From Pomphorhynchus laevis (taxonomy: Eukaryota; Acanthocephala; Palaeacanthocephala; Echinorhynchida; Pomphorhynchidae), in NCBI GenBank assembly GCA_012934845.2, contig WNNJ02000652.1, forward strand, positions 1 through 64,000: DNA of 64,000 bases. The letters run 5' to 3'. This document shows positions 43,951-54,084 of the stretch, one piece after another. A program made the position numbers and the translations under genes. Under the pieces are notes generated by a model that had not been told where the DNA came from, did no database searches, and was given only the letters and a program-made list of their open reading frames with translations. Each line of letters begins with the position of its first letter. Positions within the stretch are counted from its first letter, which is position 1.

Positions 43951-45228
43951 AGGCGAACGATATCCACAGTGAAGTTATCGCTGAAAATATGACTCTTGGG
44001 ACAGATATATTATACGTCAATTATATATATATTATATGCCACGGTTACGTTTGCGTTAATGATATTGGATAGTTAATGATCTCGCTGGAAAATGAGTATC
44101 GATAGATGAAGATAGTTAGAGAGCAGGTAAGGATATTGTGTATGTGTTGATGTGATACACCTTAGCACATCTGTTGTTGAGATGATTTTGTGGAGGTAAA
44201 AATATTGTGGACGTAAAACTATTGTGGACGTTGGAGATAGGTCGGTATTATGGCGGAAGTGTGGAGTTAAAAAAACCTTTTTACAAGTGGTCGGATAATA
44301 GCATAATCACTGTTGTCATTTGCGCTGCTTATAATTTACTTTGAGATTTGCTTGAATTATTTTCTCCATTTGTACTTATTATACTTTAATTATTTAATAC
44401 TTTGATTATTTAATTATCGTAGTTAGTTGTTATCATTTCTTGTAATAGTTAGCATGGATCTATACAATCAAAGATTCAATTCTCATTCAAAAGTATGTAT
44501 TGTTTAGATTTTGCAATTGGATCAGAGTGAGATCCATACTCTTGAACTGTGTTGGTTCTTCTGAACCAATCACTGTATCAACACTGGAATTTCAGGAAGC
44601 AGTTAGGAAATTATTGTCTGAAATTGATATAGATAATCTAGTTTGATCTTAAGATTAACTGATTGAGTCAAACCGGTTTATGCAATCTGATGACTAGACG
44701 TTTTCTTTGTCGAGCGTCAATACCGTTCCAGATGTCTATTTAATGTCAATAAAACCAATGAAATGGTAATCATAAATTATGCGTAATTAGGATATTAAAC
44801 ACGCTAAAATAGGCATCCATATGAGTTCTATAATCACACTCCAAGTGTATCCCAAACGGCATATTAAGCACAACAGAGGATTAGAGCTATTTTCAATGAT
44901 AATGTTCGAATTAACTCGATTACTGTGGGACGGAGAGGATGGGTATTGAAAGTAAGTCCCGCAATTACACGAGCCATCAGTTATGATAAAATGGCTATTA
45001 TAGCTCTTTTGAAACTAAGCAGCAATGCTGTTCAAGGTATTCCTTATTCCTAAAATAGATTCTTATTGACTGATTTATAATGATCGGATATTGACTAGAT
45101 GTAAAACTTCAGACTTCTATCTATCATTTATATATTCCTAATCGTGAATACATTAGATGTTGGAAACCTCTAAAGGCCCAAACACAAGCAATTCAGTTAC
45201 TTTATTTTCAATTTTTATTTTCAATTTA
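43951..45228. other. unassigned region with short unexplained open frames
   Basis: The part below 44300 may be the 5' end of the family b LINE. In the rest, 44524-44645 reads LLNCVGSSEPITVSTLEFQE and on, and 44866-45050 is open for about 60 codons (VRINSITVGRRGWVLKVSP then YDKMAIIALLKLSS). Neither is recognised. Confidence 0.35.
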
Positions 45229-45342
45229 GTGCTTTTTCTTCGTAAAATAATCGACCAGGTGTTCTTCTTAATAATCTTTAACAGTAATGATGTAGAAATT
45301 AAACGGTTCTACGTCGTAGTATACCGTTTTATAATTGAGTTA
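45229..45342 (-). pseudogene. fossil fragment of the MOF-like gene
   Basis: About 110 bp with roughly 85% identity to 46521-46634 of the intact MOF-like gene. Shared words include gaccaggtgttcttctt, taatgatgta and ctacgtcgtagtata. It corresponds to the HAT core around VEPFDFYIITVKDDQ...GYFTKEK. Flanking bases do not align clearly. It is a leftover of a duplicated copy in the same orientation. Confidence 0.8.
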
Positions 45343-46048
45343 CTGACTGGGTATCCAATAAAGGTGTTAAAGCATGGAAACATTGATGATATGATATTCA
45401 CCTAAGATTCTAAACGGTATCAGGTAATGACGTTCATAAACTATAATTAGAAAGCAGCATTATAATATGATTAGATGCCGTTATTCTTGAAACTTAAACC
45501 CTACATAATAGTGAGAACTAAGGATCGTTATAATCTCTGAGGTACCATTCAAGCGCTCCCTTTGTGATTTCAACTACCTGTTGCGACTAATGACCCCAGG
45601 AATTTAATATTTTTTTGTATGAGCGGAATATTTATTTCTCCTTATTAAGAGAGATTCCGACACGTATTAGGACTAGTAGTTTATAGACAACATTATTCAG
45701 ATGCCATTTAGAATCGTGGTTGAAAATCATATTTATGTATCCATGCTTCTACATATTTCTTTCGTATTCAGTCACTAACTGAATTACTGATTGTGTGAGC
45801 CCAGAGAGATCCCATAGGTATACTGAATGGAACAACTGTATAATGATAGTGTTAACAATAAAATACGAGAACATCCAAGGTAATCATATTGAACATTTTA
45901 TGATTTAAATCAATTTAATGTTTAAAGTTGTGCAACAAAGGATGTATGCTCTAAAAGTAAACGCCAGAACGTTCATGAACTAAATGCTCAGGCTGGGTAT
46001 ATAGACATGTCCTGTGGACGTTTCTTTGCAAATATAAAGGTGATAAAT
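45343..46048. other. 3' flank of the MOF-like gene
   Basis: No coding signal. Candidate minus-strand poly(A) signals are ATTAAA at 45919-45914 and AATAAA at 45636-45631. Confidence 0.45.
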
Positions 46049-47401
46049 TTACTTAATGATATCTGTAATTGCAGTAACAGAATTAGTAGGAGACTTGGGC
46101 TCGTAGATTAAAAGATTAGGGTCTATGACAAATTTTGGTTTTCTACATTTGGCGATTTCGTCTTTTAGCCGCTTGCAATCTGTAATTGCTACATGCTTAC
46201 CTTGAAAATACTTAAGAAATTGCATTCTATGCAACATCTTTACAACATCTCGTTCGACGAAACCAGTTTCCTCGCAAATGCGCTTGATTGACACAATTTC
46301 ACCGAGAGAGGCAGAGTTCAATATTTCTAGAATCTTCCATCTCCAAAAACTATCGTAACTTCTAAGACCAAGATCGGATAATGGTCTCTCCGGTGTACCC
46401 TGTATCCCATCTCGTTTGCTTAGCTCGTAACTTAAGCTTATAACGAATTTTCCGTAGCCATGTTGCTGATACGGAGGTAAAACAAGAATGCACGACAGAT
46501 TGTAATTTTCAATTGATTGCTTTTCCTTCGTGAAATAACCGACCAGGTGTTCTTCTTGGTCATCCTTAACTGTAATGATGTAAAAATCAAACGGCTCTAC
46601 GTCGTAGTATACAGTTTTATGATCCAAAAATAGTTTGCCAAGCAGGCACAGTTTTTGACAATAGAGCTTGTGATTAAGGCAGTCCACATTATACACCGTA
46701 ATTGCATCCTTTCTATAAATAACTTGACCGGGCGGATGTCGATATTTGCACAAGTGTAAGTGATAGCAATAGCTTATTTCTCTCTTCATATAAGATAAAC
46801 AGTGCTCACATATGAACAGTTTAGGTGCTATTCGGTACGACTTTGGAAATGGACTAAAATACCAACATTGAATTTCGAACTTTCCGAACTGAATGCAATC
46901 AGTATATTTTACTTTTGTATTTTCAACAAATTCCATCTCTATTCTATTATTTTCATAATTGCTCTCGTAGCTCGTTGGATTTGTTTTAGATATATCTGAA
47001 ATCTCATTTGAATTACTGTTTTGACTGTCCCATTCTAGTGATGTCGACTGGCGAGCTTTTTTCCGTAAAATACTTTGCTTACAGCTTTCCATTTTTTTGC
47101 CATCACAAGTGTCTTCACGATCGTTGCTTAACGTGACCTCATTTATATTCGATTTGCTATTTGTTACAACGTCCAATTCACTTATAATGTGTCCGATATC
47201 CACCCATTCATCTAACCGTCGATCACTATCTGAAAAGTGAACAAAATATTCAGACATGCTATTTCGTTCTCTATTATTCCTTTTTGCTATAACCAATGCA
47301 TTACGTTCTTGTCCATAACGATTTATTACTTTATATGAAAGCCCTTGAATTGGTTCTATTGATCGACGGCATTTAACGGGTGGATGGTTCGTGTTCGGTC
47401 T
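46049..47401 (-). CDS. mof: MOF-like exon 2
   Basis: Four hundred and fifty codons plus stop, uninterrupted. Begins RPNTNHPPVKCRRSIEPIQG after acceptor ACATAG and carries the chromo-barrel end, zinc finger and whole catalytic domain. Confidence 0.88.
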   Translation of the reverse strand, partial: RPNTNHPPVKCRRSIEPIQGLSYKVINRYGQERNALVIAKRNNRERNSMSEYFVHFSDSDRRLDEWVDIGHIISELDVVTNSKSNINEVTLSNDREDTCDGKKMESCKQSILRKKARQSTSLEWDSQNSNSNEISDISKTNPTSYESNYENNRIEMEFVENTKVKYTDCIQFGKFEIQCWYFSPFPKSYRIAPKLFICEHCLSYMKREISYCYHLHLCKYRHPPGQVIYRKDAITVYNVDCLNHKLYCQKLCLLGKLFLDHKTVYYDVEPFDFYIITVKDDQEEHLVGYFTKEKQSIENYNLSCILVLPPYQQHGYGKFVISLSYELSKRDGIQGTPERPLSDLGLRSYDSFWRWKILEILNSASLGEIVSIKRICEETGFVERDVVKMLHRMQFLKYFQGKHVAITDCKRLKDEIAKCRKPKFVIDPNLLIYEPKSPTNSVTAITDIIK

Positions 47402-47523
47402 CTATGTAACAATATAAAAATGGTATTAAAAACGCTGATGACTACCTTTGCAATCATTACCTTTCTTTTTCTATCCTCTTCTAACGTCTCTGGTAAGTGA
47501 TCATCAATATTTTCAGATGTCAT
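46049..47523 (-). CDS. mof: MYST histone acetyltransferase, MOF/KAT8-like, 471 aa
   Basis: Nuclear acetyl-CoA:histone H4 Lys16 acetyltransferase by homology. Two exons, 47523-47461 and 47401-46049, with a 59-nt intron (donor GTAATG, acceptor CATAG); ATG at 47523, TAA-side stop at 46049. Domains: chromo-barrel about residues 25-95 (ends EYFVHF...RRLDEWVD), Ser/Asn-rich linker 96-185, MYST core 190-400. The zinc finger is exactly C-x2-C-x12-H-x3-C (C219, C222, H235, C239). Acetyl-CoA loop QQHGYGKF at 333-340 (usually QRRGYGKF); presumed catalytic Cys325 (SCILVLPPY) and Glu347 (SYELSK); autoacetylation Lys in LDHK at 283. It is nearer to MOF than to Tip60 by CWYFSPFP, YCQ.LCLL and VEPF. Length is close to human KAT8 (458 aa). 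It is divergent; an extra paralogue is possible. Confidence 0.87.
47461..47523 (-). CDS. mof: MOF-like exon 1
   Basis: Twenty-one codons, MTSENIDDHLPETLEEDRKR and one Lys, phase 0 at the donor. The ATG is the first in this frame, and the acidic-then-basic start suits the family. Confidence 0.75.
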
Positions 47524-48305
47524 TTTCTTTTATCTGTAAATACTCATAAATATTCAATTTAAATCAATTGAATTCCTTTTAGCAATTACATGTATTGATT
47601 GATGTTCACCAACACATCATAACATATTTAAACTATATATAATATTAATATAATAATATAAAATTACATATTATAATATTTAATATTTGCACATTACTCT
47701 GAAATAAACTATTTATTGACACTAAAAGAAAATTAACAATATAATAGAACTAATGTGATATTAACTGTTCGGATAGATCTGAAAAGCCCCAATGAACTAA
47801 TTTAATTTTTGTTATTTTTTCTAATTAAATTAAGCTTTTCAAAATACGCTGAAGATTATACGAAAATCAAGTATCAATAAATAATTTGTTTCCTAGTAAT
47901 GTGCGAGCAAAACAAATTTTTATATTTGAATAGTTAATATCTATATTATAATTATAATATAATTATAATATATTAACATATAATATCGACAAAACAATTT
48001 TACTCTGTAGATTTTATACAAACTCTTTATCAACCATATCATGTTGAATTTACTCTTACTTTTGCTCTTTCACTAAACATACCAATGTGTTCAGTAATAT
48101 GCAACTATCTGACCATTTTCTAAAATATAAGATTACAACATAGATACATTAACTTCATTAATTTTGCGTCTTTTATATGCGATCTATAGGAAAACCTTAT
48201 AACATTAAGTGATTCAATGAGCTTGTAATTTTGTCTTCTATTCATAAATCTGCACAAATTGTTTTAAATATCGTTTTTATATCATTTAAATAATTTTTAT
48301 CATTT
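47524..48305. other. AT-rich 5' flank of the MOF-like gene
   Basis: No coding sequence. It presumably contains the MOF-like promoter on the minus strand, but no distinctive core promoter motif can be singled out in such AT-rich DNA. Confidence 0.4.
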
Positions 48306-48309
48306 ATCT

Positions 48310-49145
48310 GGCATTGAGATTCAAGGTATTCCTATAGGTACCCCAACCTATATCTCGACCTTCACACATTTGAAGATCACTAAGTGGTTGGCTTCAATCA
48401 AGCTACTATGTCAAGTCGCCCAAATTGATCCCCATATCGCATATGTGGGGCTCACTAAATCTTTTCAGATGAAATGCAGCTACTATACACGCACTATTCT
48501 ACGCAAAGAGCCCGAATTGATCAAACTTAAATTGATGATAAAGAACAAATTATTTCCAGACTACTATTGGAATCTGATTATCATCAAGCCGATAAAGTTA
48601 GGCTGATTAAGAATATGCGATCCAACGTTTTAGCTTCCTTGGACTATTACAGCTCACATACGATGTGCGATACATACTCAACTGGTGTGGAAGAAAATGA
48701 GCAACGACTGAACAACTACAATGAACAACAACGACTCTAGATTTGAATGCACGATTGGACATTTCCTGTATGGGGTTGGGAGGATCAAGATTTAAGCGGA
48801 AATTTTTCGATGTTCCTATTATCTCTACTGTTGCTCAATCGTATATCAACCTCAGCCCATCTTCTTCGTTTCAATTTAACAAATAGAGGAAATTGCCAAA
48901 TATGAAGAACGTGCAAGCAGAATCGAACGCGGATCATTATTCCCTTAGTATTATCGACAGTGGGATGTTTTGATTGTCGACTTATCAAGACGATCGCAAT
49001 GGCGACGTCGCAGAGAAACACTTGACTTACTAAGATAAAGAGAAAGCTGTCTCTTGAACTTGCGCATGCATTATCTGCTTGCATGCGCGCGGCACGGTCG
49101 ACCGTGGAAGACCATCTTTTTCAAACAAAAAAGATAATCAGTCTG
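48310..49145 (+). mobile_element. family X fragment, plus strand, with internal deletion
   Basis: RT thumb: IEIQGIPIGTPTYI, LASIKLLCQVAQIDPHIAYV, GLTKSFQMKCSYYTRTI, matching the family pattern LG..IG...K...W...I..L..IA...P..AY....F..K..Y..RTI. After a stop at 48604 come RSNVLASLDYYSS and, past a deletion, IIIPLVLSTVGC and IKRKLSLELAHALSACMRAA, the terminal block. The N-terminal RT and the endonuclease are missing. Confidence 0.75.
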
Positions 49146-49149
49146 TAAC

Positions 49150-50065
49150 ATCACTCCTTTAACGTCATGCAATACGCCGATGACATCCTCATCTATGCTC
49201 ATGCACCCGCCCATCGCATACATGATATCGGTATTTCTGCCTCCAACTGTCTTTCTTCTATCTACAAACGTCTCTCCAATCTTCATCTCGTTCTAAACCC
49301 CGACAAGTCCAAAAAAATGTGGATCCTCCCCCGTCAACCTAACGTATATTCTCCCTTTATCTTTTGCCTTTACAATCATCCCCGTAGTCCACAATCTCAC
49401 TTTCTTAGGCTTTCATTTCGATGATACCATTCCATTAAACCTTTTGTCCGTGACAAGGTCAACTCGTCTAACTTAATTCTCCGTGAAATTTGCCGTATCC
49501 GCTTCCTTATCGACTTCCCTTCTTGCATGTATCTTCTTTCATCGATTTTGTTTCCTAAAATCGATTACTGCCCCAGCATTTTCGCCAATTTTTCAACATC
49601 CATCATTCTATCTCTACAACGCATCATCAACCCCGCCGTTCGAGTGCTCCTACGTCTCCGTCGCTTCGACCACACTTCCACATATATTTCCCAACTCTCC
49701 TGGCCCACCATCCACATGCGCATCTAACTCCACCTTCCTCTCGTAACTTTTCGTCTCATTGCTGTCGGCTCCCCATCGTTCATCAACCTTTCTTTCTTAG
49801 ACGCCGCTCGCCCTATCTCTCTATCACTGCGTTTTCCCTCTTACTCCACGTTCCCAATTACTCTAACAACTACGGTCTCCGATCCTTTCTCATCGCCGTC
49901 CCCTTGCCTGGAATCAGCTCCTCCTCGACGTCCGCCGGGCTCCCTCCATTATCACATTTAAAACACTCCTCCGTTCTCACCCTCTCGACACATGATGAAT
50001 ATTTTTTCTCATGGTCATGCAAGCGGGAGCCTGCACTCATTTGTCATGTAAAAATAAATCTTTTT
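49150..50065 (+). mobile_element. APE-type LINE 3' fragment (family b type)
   Basis: Starts inside the RT at QYADDILIYAHAPAHRIHDI, then LNPDKSKKMWI. Across frame changes it continues with TFLGFHFDDTIPF, SILFPKIDYCPSIFANF, LQRIINPAVRVLLRLRRFDH, and ends with AWNQLLLDVRRAPSIITFKT. The 3' end is near 50065 and A/T-rich. It abuts the end of a family X fragment, so one inserted into the other or into its remains. Confidence 0.75.
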
Positions 50066-50339
50066 TCATGGATTACAATTCTATCAAACATTATGGGCCA
50101 TTCGAGGGTAACCTTATTTGTGGATTTTTCAATAAATTTATATAATTTAAAAAATATATCATAATAATTACTGCAAAAAATATAGTTAAAAATTCTCCTT
50201 GATTATTAAACTGTTTACAATTTCAGATATCATACAACAAAAAGTTATCTGAAGTAAATTACAGTTTTAAAAAGAAAACCTGCTTCGTTCGCAAAATGTT
50301 GTTCATACAATAATAATAAGGATTTCTTAATAAAATAAG
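50066..50339. other. AT-rich spacer
   Basis: No feature recognised between the plus-strand LINE 3' end and the 3' end of the minus-strand family D copy. Confidence 0.4.
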
Positions 50340-53300
50340 ACAGGCAAAAGGTCACTAAAAAAAGAAATAATCAATCAGAAACATTCAACTGTAGACTTTA
50401 ATGTTGTTAGTCTTCACATCTTCATGGCCCCAGGTCAAGTGGGATTTGAGCACTCCAACCAATTCAACACCACGCCTTCCTACTGAGTCACCCGGAGTTT
50501 TTCACTTCCCGAAGAATCCAATCGAGGCAAACTATGCTGGGTAAACGAGAGACAAGGAGCTTAAAAAACCTTAGCATTTGCTCCGGGGGACGTCCTCTAG
50601 AAAAAAAGACTAATCCCGAGATAGCCGAAGTACCCCAGAGGCACACTTGGATTTTCCCATTTAATGACAGATGCTGAGCCCGTTTAAGGGCCCACATAGC
50701 TTTCTTCAGAATAAGTTTAAGTCTATCCAGGTCAGCTTTCGCTGACCAATTCACCGAAACGGTGAACCCCAGGTATTTTATGTGACTCGAGAAGATAGGG
50801 AGTGGTTGAGGTTGCAAACTGGAGGAGAGTGCAGAGAGTGCTAATCTCTTATGTTTCCATTTTGTCGCAGAGGTGCCATTAAAAACAACTACCTGCCATT
50901 TTGCGGAGTTTAAAATAAGATTGGATGGGGGTAACTGATCTTTTAATCTTAAAAAGAAACAGCTGACATCCGAGACTATATCTTTGCACCTGCGTCCAGA
51001 GAACAGGGCTGTGGTGTCATCAGCGTATACCACTAGACGTTGTTCACGTTTAATTATTTTAAAGAGTTCAATTGAAGCAGCAAGATATAAGATTGGATAA
51101 AGAGATGATCCTTGAGGCACACCCGTAATAGGGTAGAACTGAGGCGCATCAGAGTCGTCTTCATAATTTAATCGCATGGTGTACACCATATCTCTACCCT
51201 GTTAACAATTCTCGCAGGCAACTCGAGGGACCTGAGAGAAGAGATAACAAGGGGAATGGAGATGCGGTCAAATGCAGCAGAAAATCAAGGGAAACAGCCA
51301 CAGCAAGTTGATGACTATTCTCCTGCCAAAACTGATGCACTTCACGTGCAACCGAATAAACCGAGCGACCTTTAACGAACCCATGGAAACCTGGTGAGAT
51401 TAAATTACGCATACTTAAATGATCGTGGATTTTACGCGCAAGCGCTTTCTCGTAAATAGAGATGAGGGAGTTTTGAATCAAAATCGGCCGCAGATCTTTA
51501 GGGCAAGAAATCGATTTCTTTATGGGTAAAAACACACGTTGGCTAATATTTATGCCAGCAATATTGGGCAGGAAGGCTAATAGCATTATGATGGCGACCT
51601 CCTTTTTCTGACTGTCTGTCAAAAGCTGACAGACCCGAGTAGAGAGTGACGCGTGGGTTCTGGATGTGCCTGGAAGTGGCTCGCAGGAGTTCAGGATATC
51701 TGTGACAGATAGATATCTACTCCTGAAGTCACACCAAGGCGGGATTGGTTGGGGAGGTTGAGTGGTTCCATAATTATGTAAGGATAGTGACTCCTCTAAA
51801 ACTTTGTCAAGGCGTATGCTACTAATCCAAAACAAAGCTCTATTCTTCCATCAGACAAACTTCTCCTTCTTGAATATCTTCCAGAAGGAAGCATGAGAAG
51901 GGTAATGGTGAGCAATGCTTGCCCTATCCCTGCTTAGCTGGAACGTATATCTGCAGCTCCAGTATTCATTCGAGATGGCCTGTCTGGCGGAAACAGAGAG
52001 ATTAGGGAGGTGTAGCATTTTAGCTAGTAACTTGAATTTTGTTGGAGTGGGATTGTATATTCGACCTTTACAGGTAGTCGAAAGCAACGCGGTATCTTGC
52101 GATGAGAGGTAGGAATTAAATTCGGTCAAACTCTCATTACCAATTCAAGGGAAGAGTTGGATAGCTGCCTGAAAGAAGGCCACTCTGATGGGATCAAAGT
52201 GAAACCTCCTTCTAAGCAACGTATGTTCCTCTGTCCGCCAGCGAATAAGGTCATGAGGTGGTCTGATGTTGGCGCGACTGCTCAGTACAGATGGGTTTTA
52301 ACAACCACTTCTTATGAATCAGTAATATGTCGAGGAGAGAATTAGTTGTTGAGCAATGAAAGGTGGGGGAAGGTGGTTTGTGAATAAGATAGTCGTTCCT
52401 GGTTCTGCGGTTTGCTAAATTAATCAAACGACCAGTTCTGTCGTTGAATCCCCTGACCGGATATAAATATTAGCTATGCTGATGCGTTTACCGTTTTTAT
52501 AGAGTGATATAGCTAAACAAGACAGGGCTGAACAAGAATAGTTCAGTACGAGGGATGATCTTAAAGAGTTCTTTCCCAGGGTTAAAATTCCTTAAGAAGA
52601 AGAGTGAGGTGGGGTTATGTACGGAGTATACTGGGAATAAATGTGCTTAGGGATGAATCGAGTAATGTCCAGGGGGAGACGACTAGACCGCGTCTCCTGA
52701 AGGACGTTAACATCTGCATCTATACCGGATAAAATTCTAAGGGCAGAAGCACCTCCCGAATTTCACTGAAGAATACTCAGTGAAAAAGTATCACGAGTAC
52801 TCTGCATTGCGTTAGATTAGCTGGGTGGGATTGCCTTACATAGGCGGAGTCAGGGGTGGAAAGGTCGCCCTTTCCACCCCAAGTGGAAATACACTTCCCC
52901 ACGGCATTGTCTTCATTTCCCATGAGTGCCTCAACTTTACCGGTTTTTGATTTGATCAACTTACCGATCTTCACCGGAGGAACCGTGTGTGCTGATGCGT
53001 CTCTTTTGATTCGGCAACTGCCGCATGACCTAAAATTTCCGAAGCCTTGAACAAAACAGCCAGCTGCCTATCAATAAGAAGTCCATTTGCTTCAGTGTGG
53101 ATTGCTTGTTGGTGTCGAGAAGTCTTATGATATCTATGTCTGTCATCCAATATGCAATAGCCATAAAACTAATGGAATCGATCTTTTTGGGGCAGGAGGA
53201 GCAGTGTCGGGAACGGTATTGTTTAAAGTCAGCATATTTCCTCGAACAGGCCGGATGTGCTCCACCACAAATTAAGCACTTTATTTAAGAGAAGCATTTT

Positions 53301-54080
53301 CTGCCGGATTGCTGGCAATTTTTCGAACCGCAAATACCACACGACTTTTCCTTGTCACATCCAGAGCACCAGTGACCCCATTTATGACACAAGTTGCAGT
53401 GGGGATAGATTACGTCATTTGTGCTAACGTGTATAAACTTTAAGTTATACCCTAGAAAGTGATTAAAGGCAGCTTTTGATAGAGTCTCAGCTGAATCAAT
53501 TGAGTACGAAACGAAAGCGATCGGGAGAGGAAGACCATCCTTCCATCACAGACCTAAAGTTTGTTACTTTAAATAATTTTTCCAAGGACTCTATGCCCTT
53601 CTCCTCCAGGTGGGGAGGAGGGTTAGAGATCTTAAGGGATGCTTGAATAGGTTTGATAATTAGTTTGCCAAGTTGTGATAATTTATTATAGAAATAAGCT
53701 TCATATTCCTTCGCCAAGTCTCCCGAAATGAAGGAAATTTTAATCTATGCTTCATAGAATCTTGCAGAATTAAACAGAACTCTGTTAGTGTATTTTGCTG
53801 CAAATTTACGAAAAAATGTTGAACAGATTATGACGCTCTGACGGTTCCTTTATTTCTTATTTTGCAGCGGAAGGTAACAAAGCACTTACCTCGACTATAT
53901 TATTAGAAATTACCTTGATCTTGCTTGCGTTATCAGCGATTTTTGCTTGAAATTGCATACTTTTAGAAAACTTTTGAGACTCTGTTATTGCACTCATTTC
54001 ACAAAATTCGGAAAACTGTACATACAATGGGCCTAACGCATGTTGCAAAGAATGTAAATGTGCAAAATCAAAACAGCGAT
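50340..54080 (-). mobile_element. family D LINE, copy 1 (ORF1, endonuclease, RT)
   Basis: Minus strand. ORF1 remnants at 54048-53290: a helical part (53857-54048), the NKLSQLGKLIIKP...FKVTNF block (53496-53717), and zinc knuckles at 53400-53280 (CHKWGHWCSGC, CGICG, CLICGGAHPAC). Endonuclease remnants 52740-52150. Linker 52129-51851. RT 51835-51194 and 51189-50488 with LRPILIQNSLISIYEKAL, FVKGRSVYSVAREVHQF, GVPQGSSLYPILYLA, VVYADDTTAL, IKYLGFTVSVNWSAKADLDR. A frame change lies near 51190 and stops occur in the endonuclease part. APE-type; clade (Jockey- or I-like) not assigned. Confidence 0.8.
52853..52880. repeat. perfect short hairpin, 11-bp arms
   Basis: Arms ggggtggaaag / ctttccacccc, loop gtcgcc, inside the decayed region of family D copy 1. 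Member of the hairpin series. Confidence 0.8.
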
Positions 54081-54084
54081 GTAT

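Noticed and set aside
48785-49286. Minus-strand frames of 99 and 71 codons
   Set aside because: Antisense to the plus-strand family X terminal block and LINE RT, which carry recognisable motifs.
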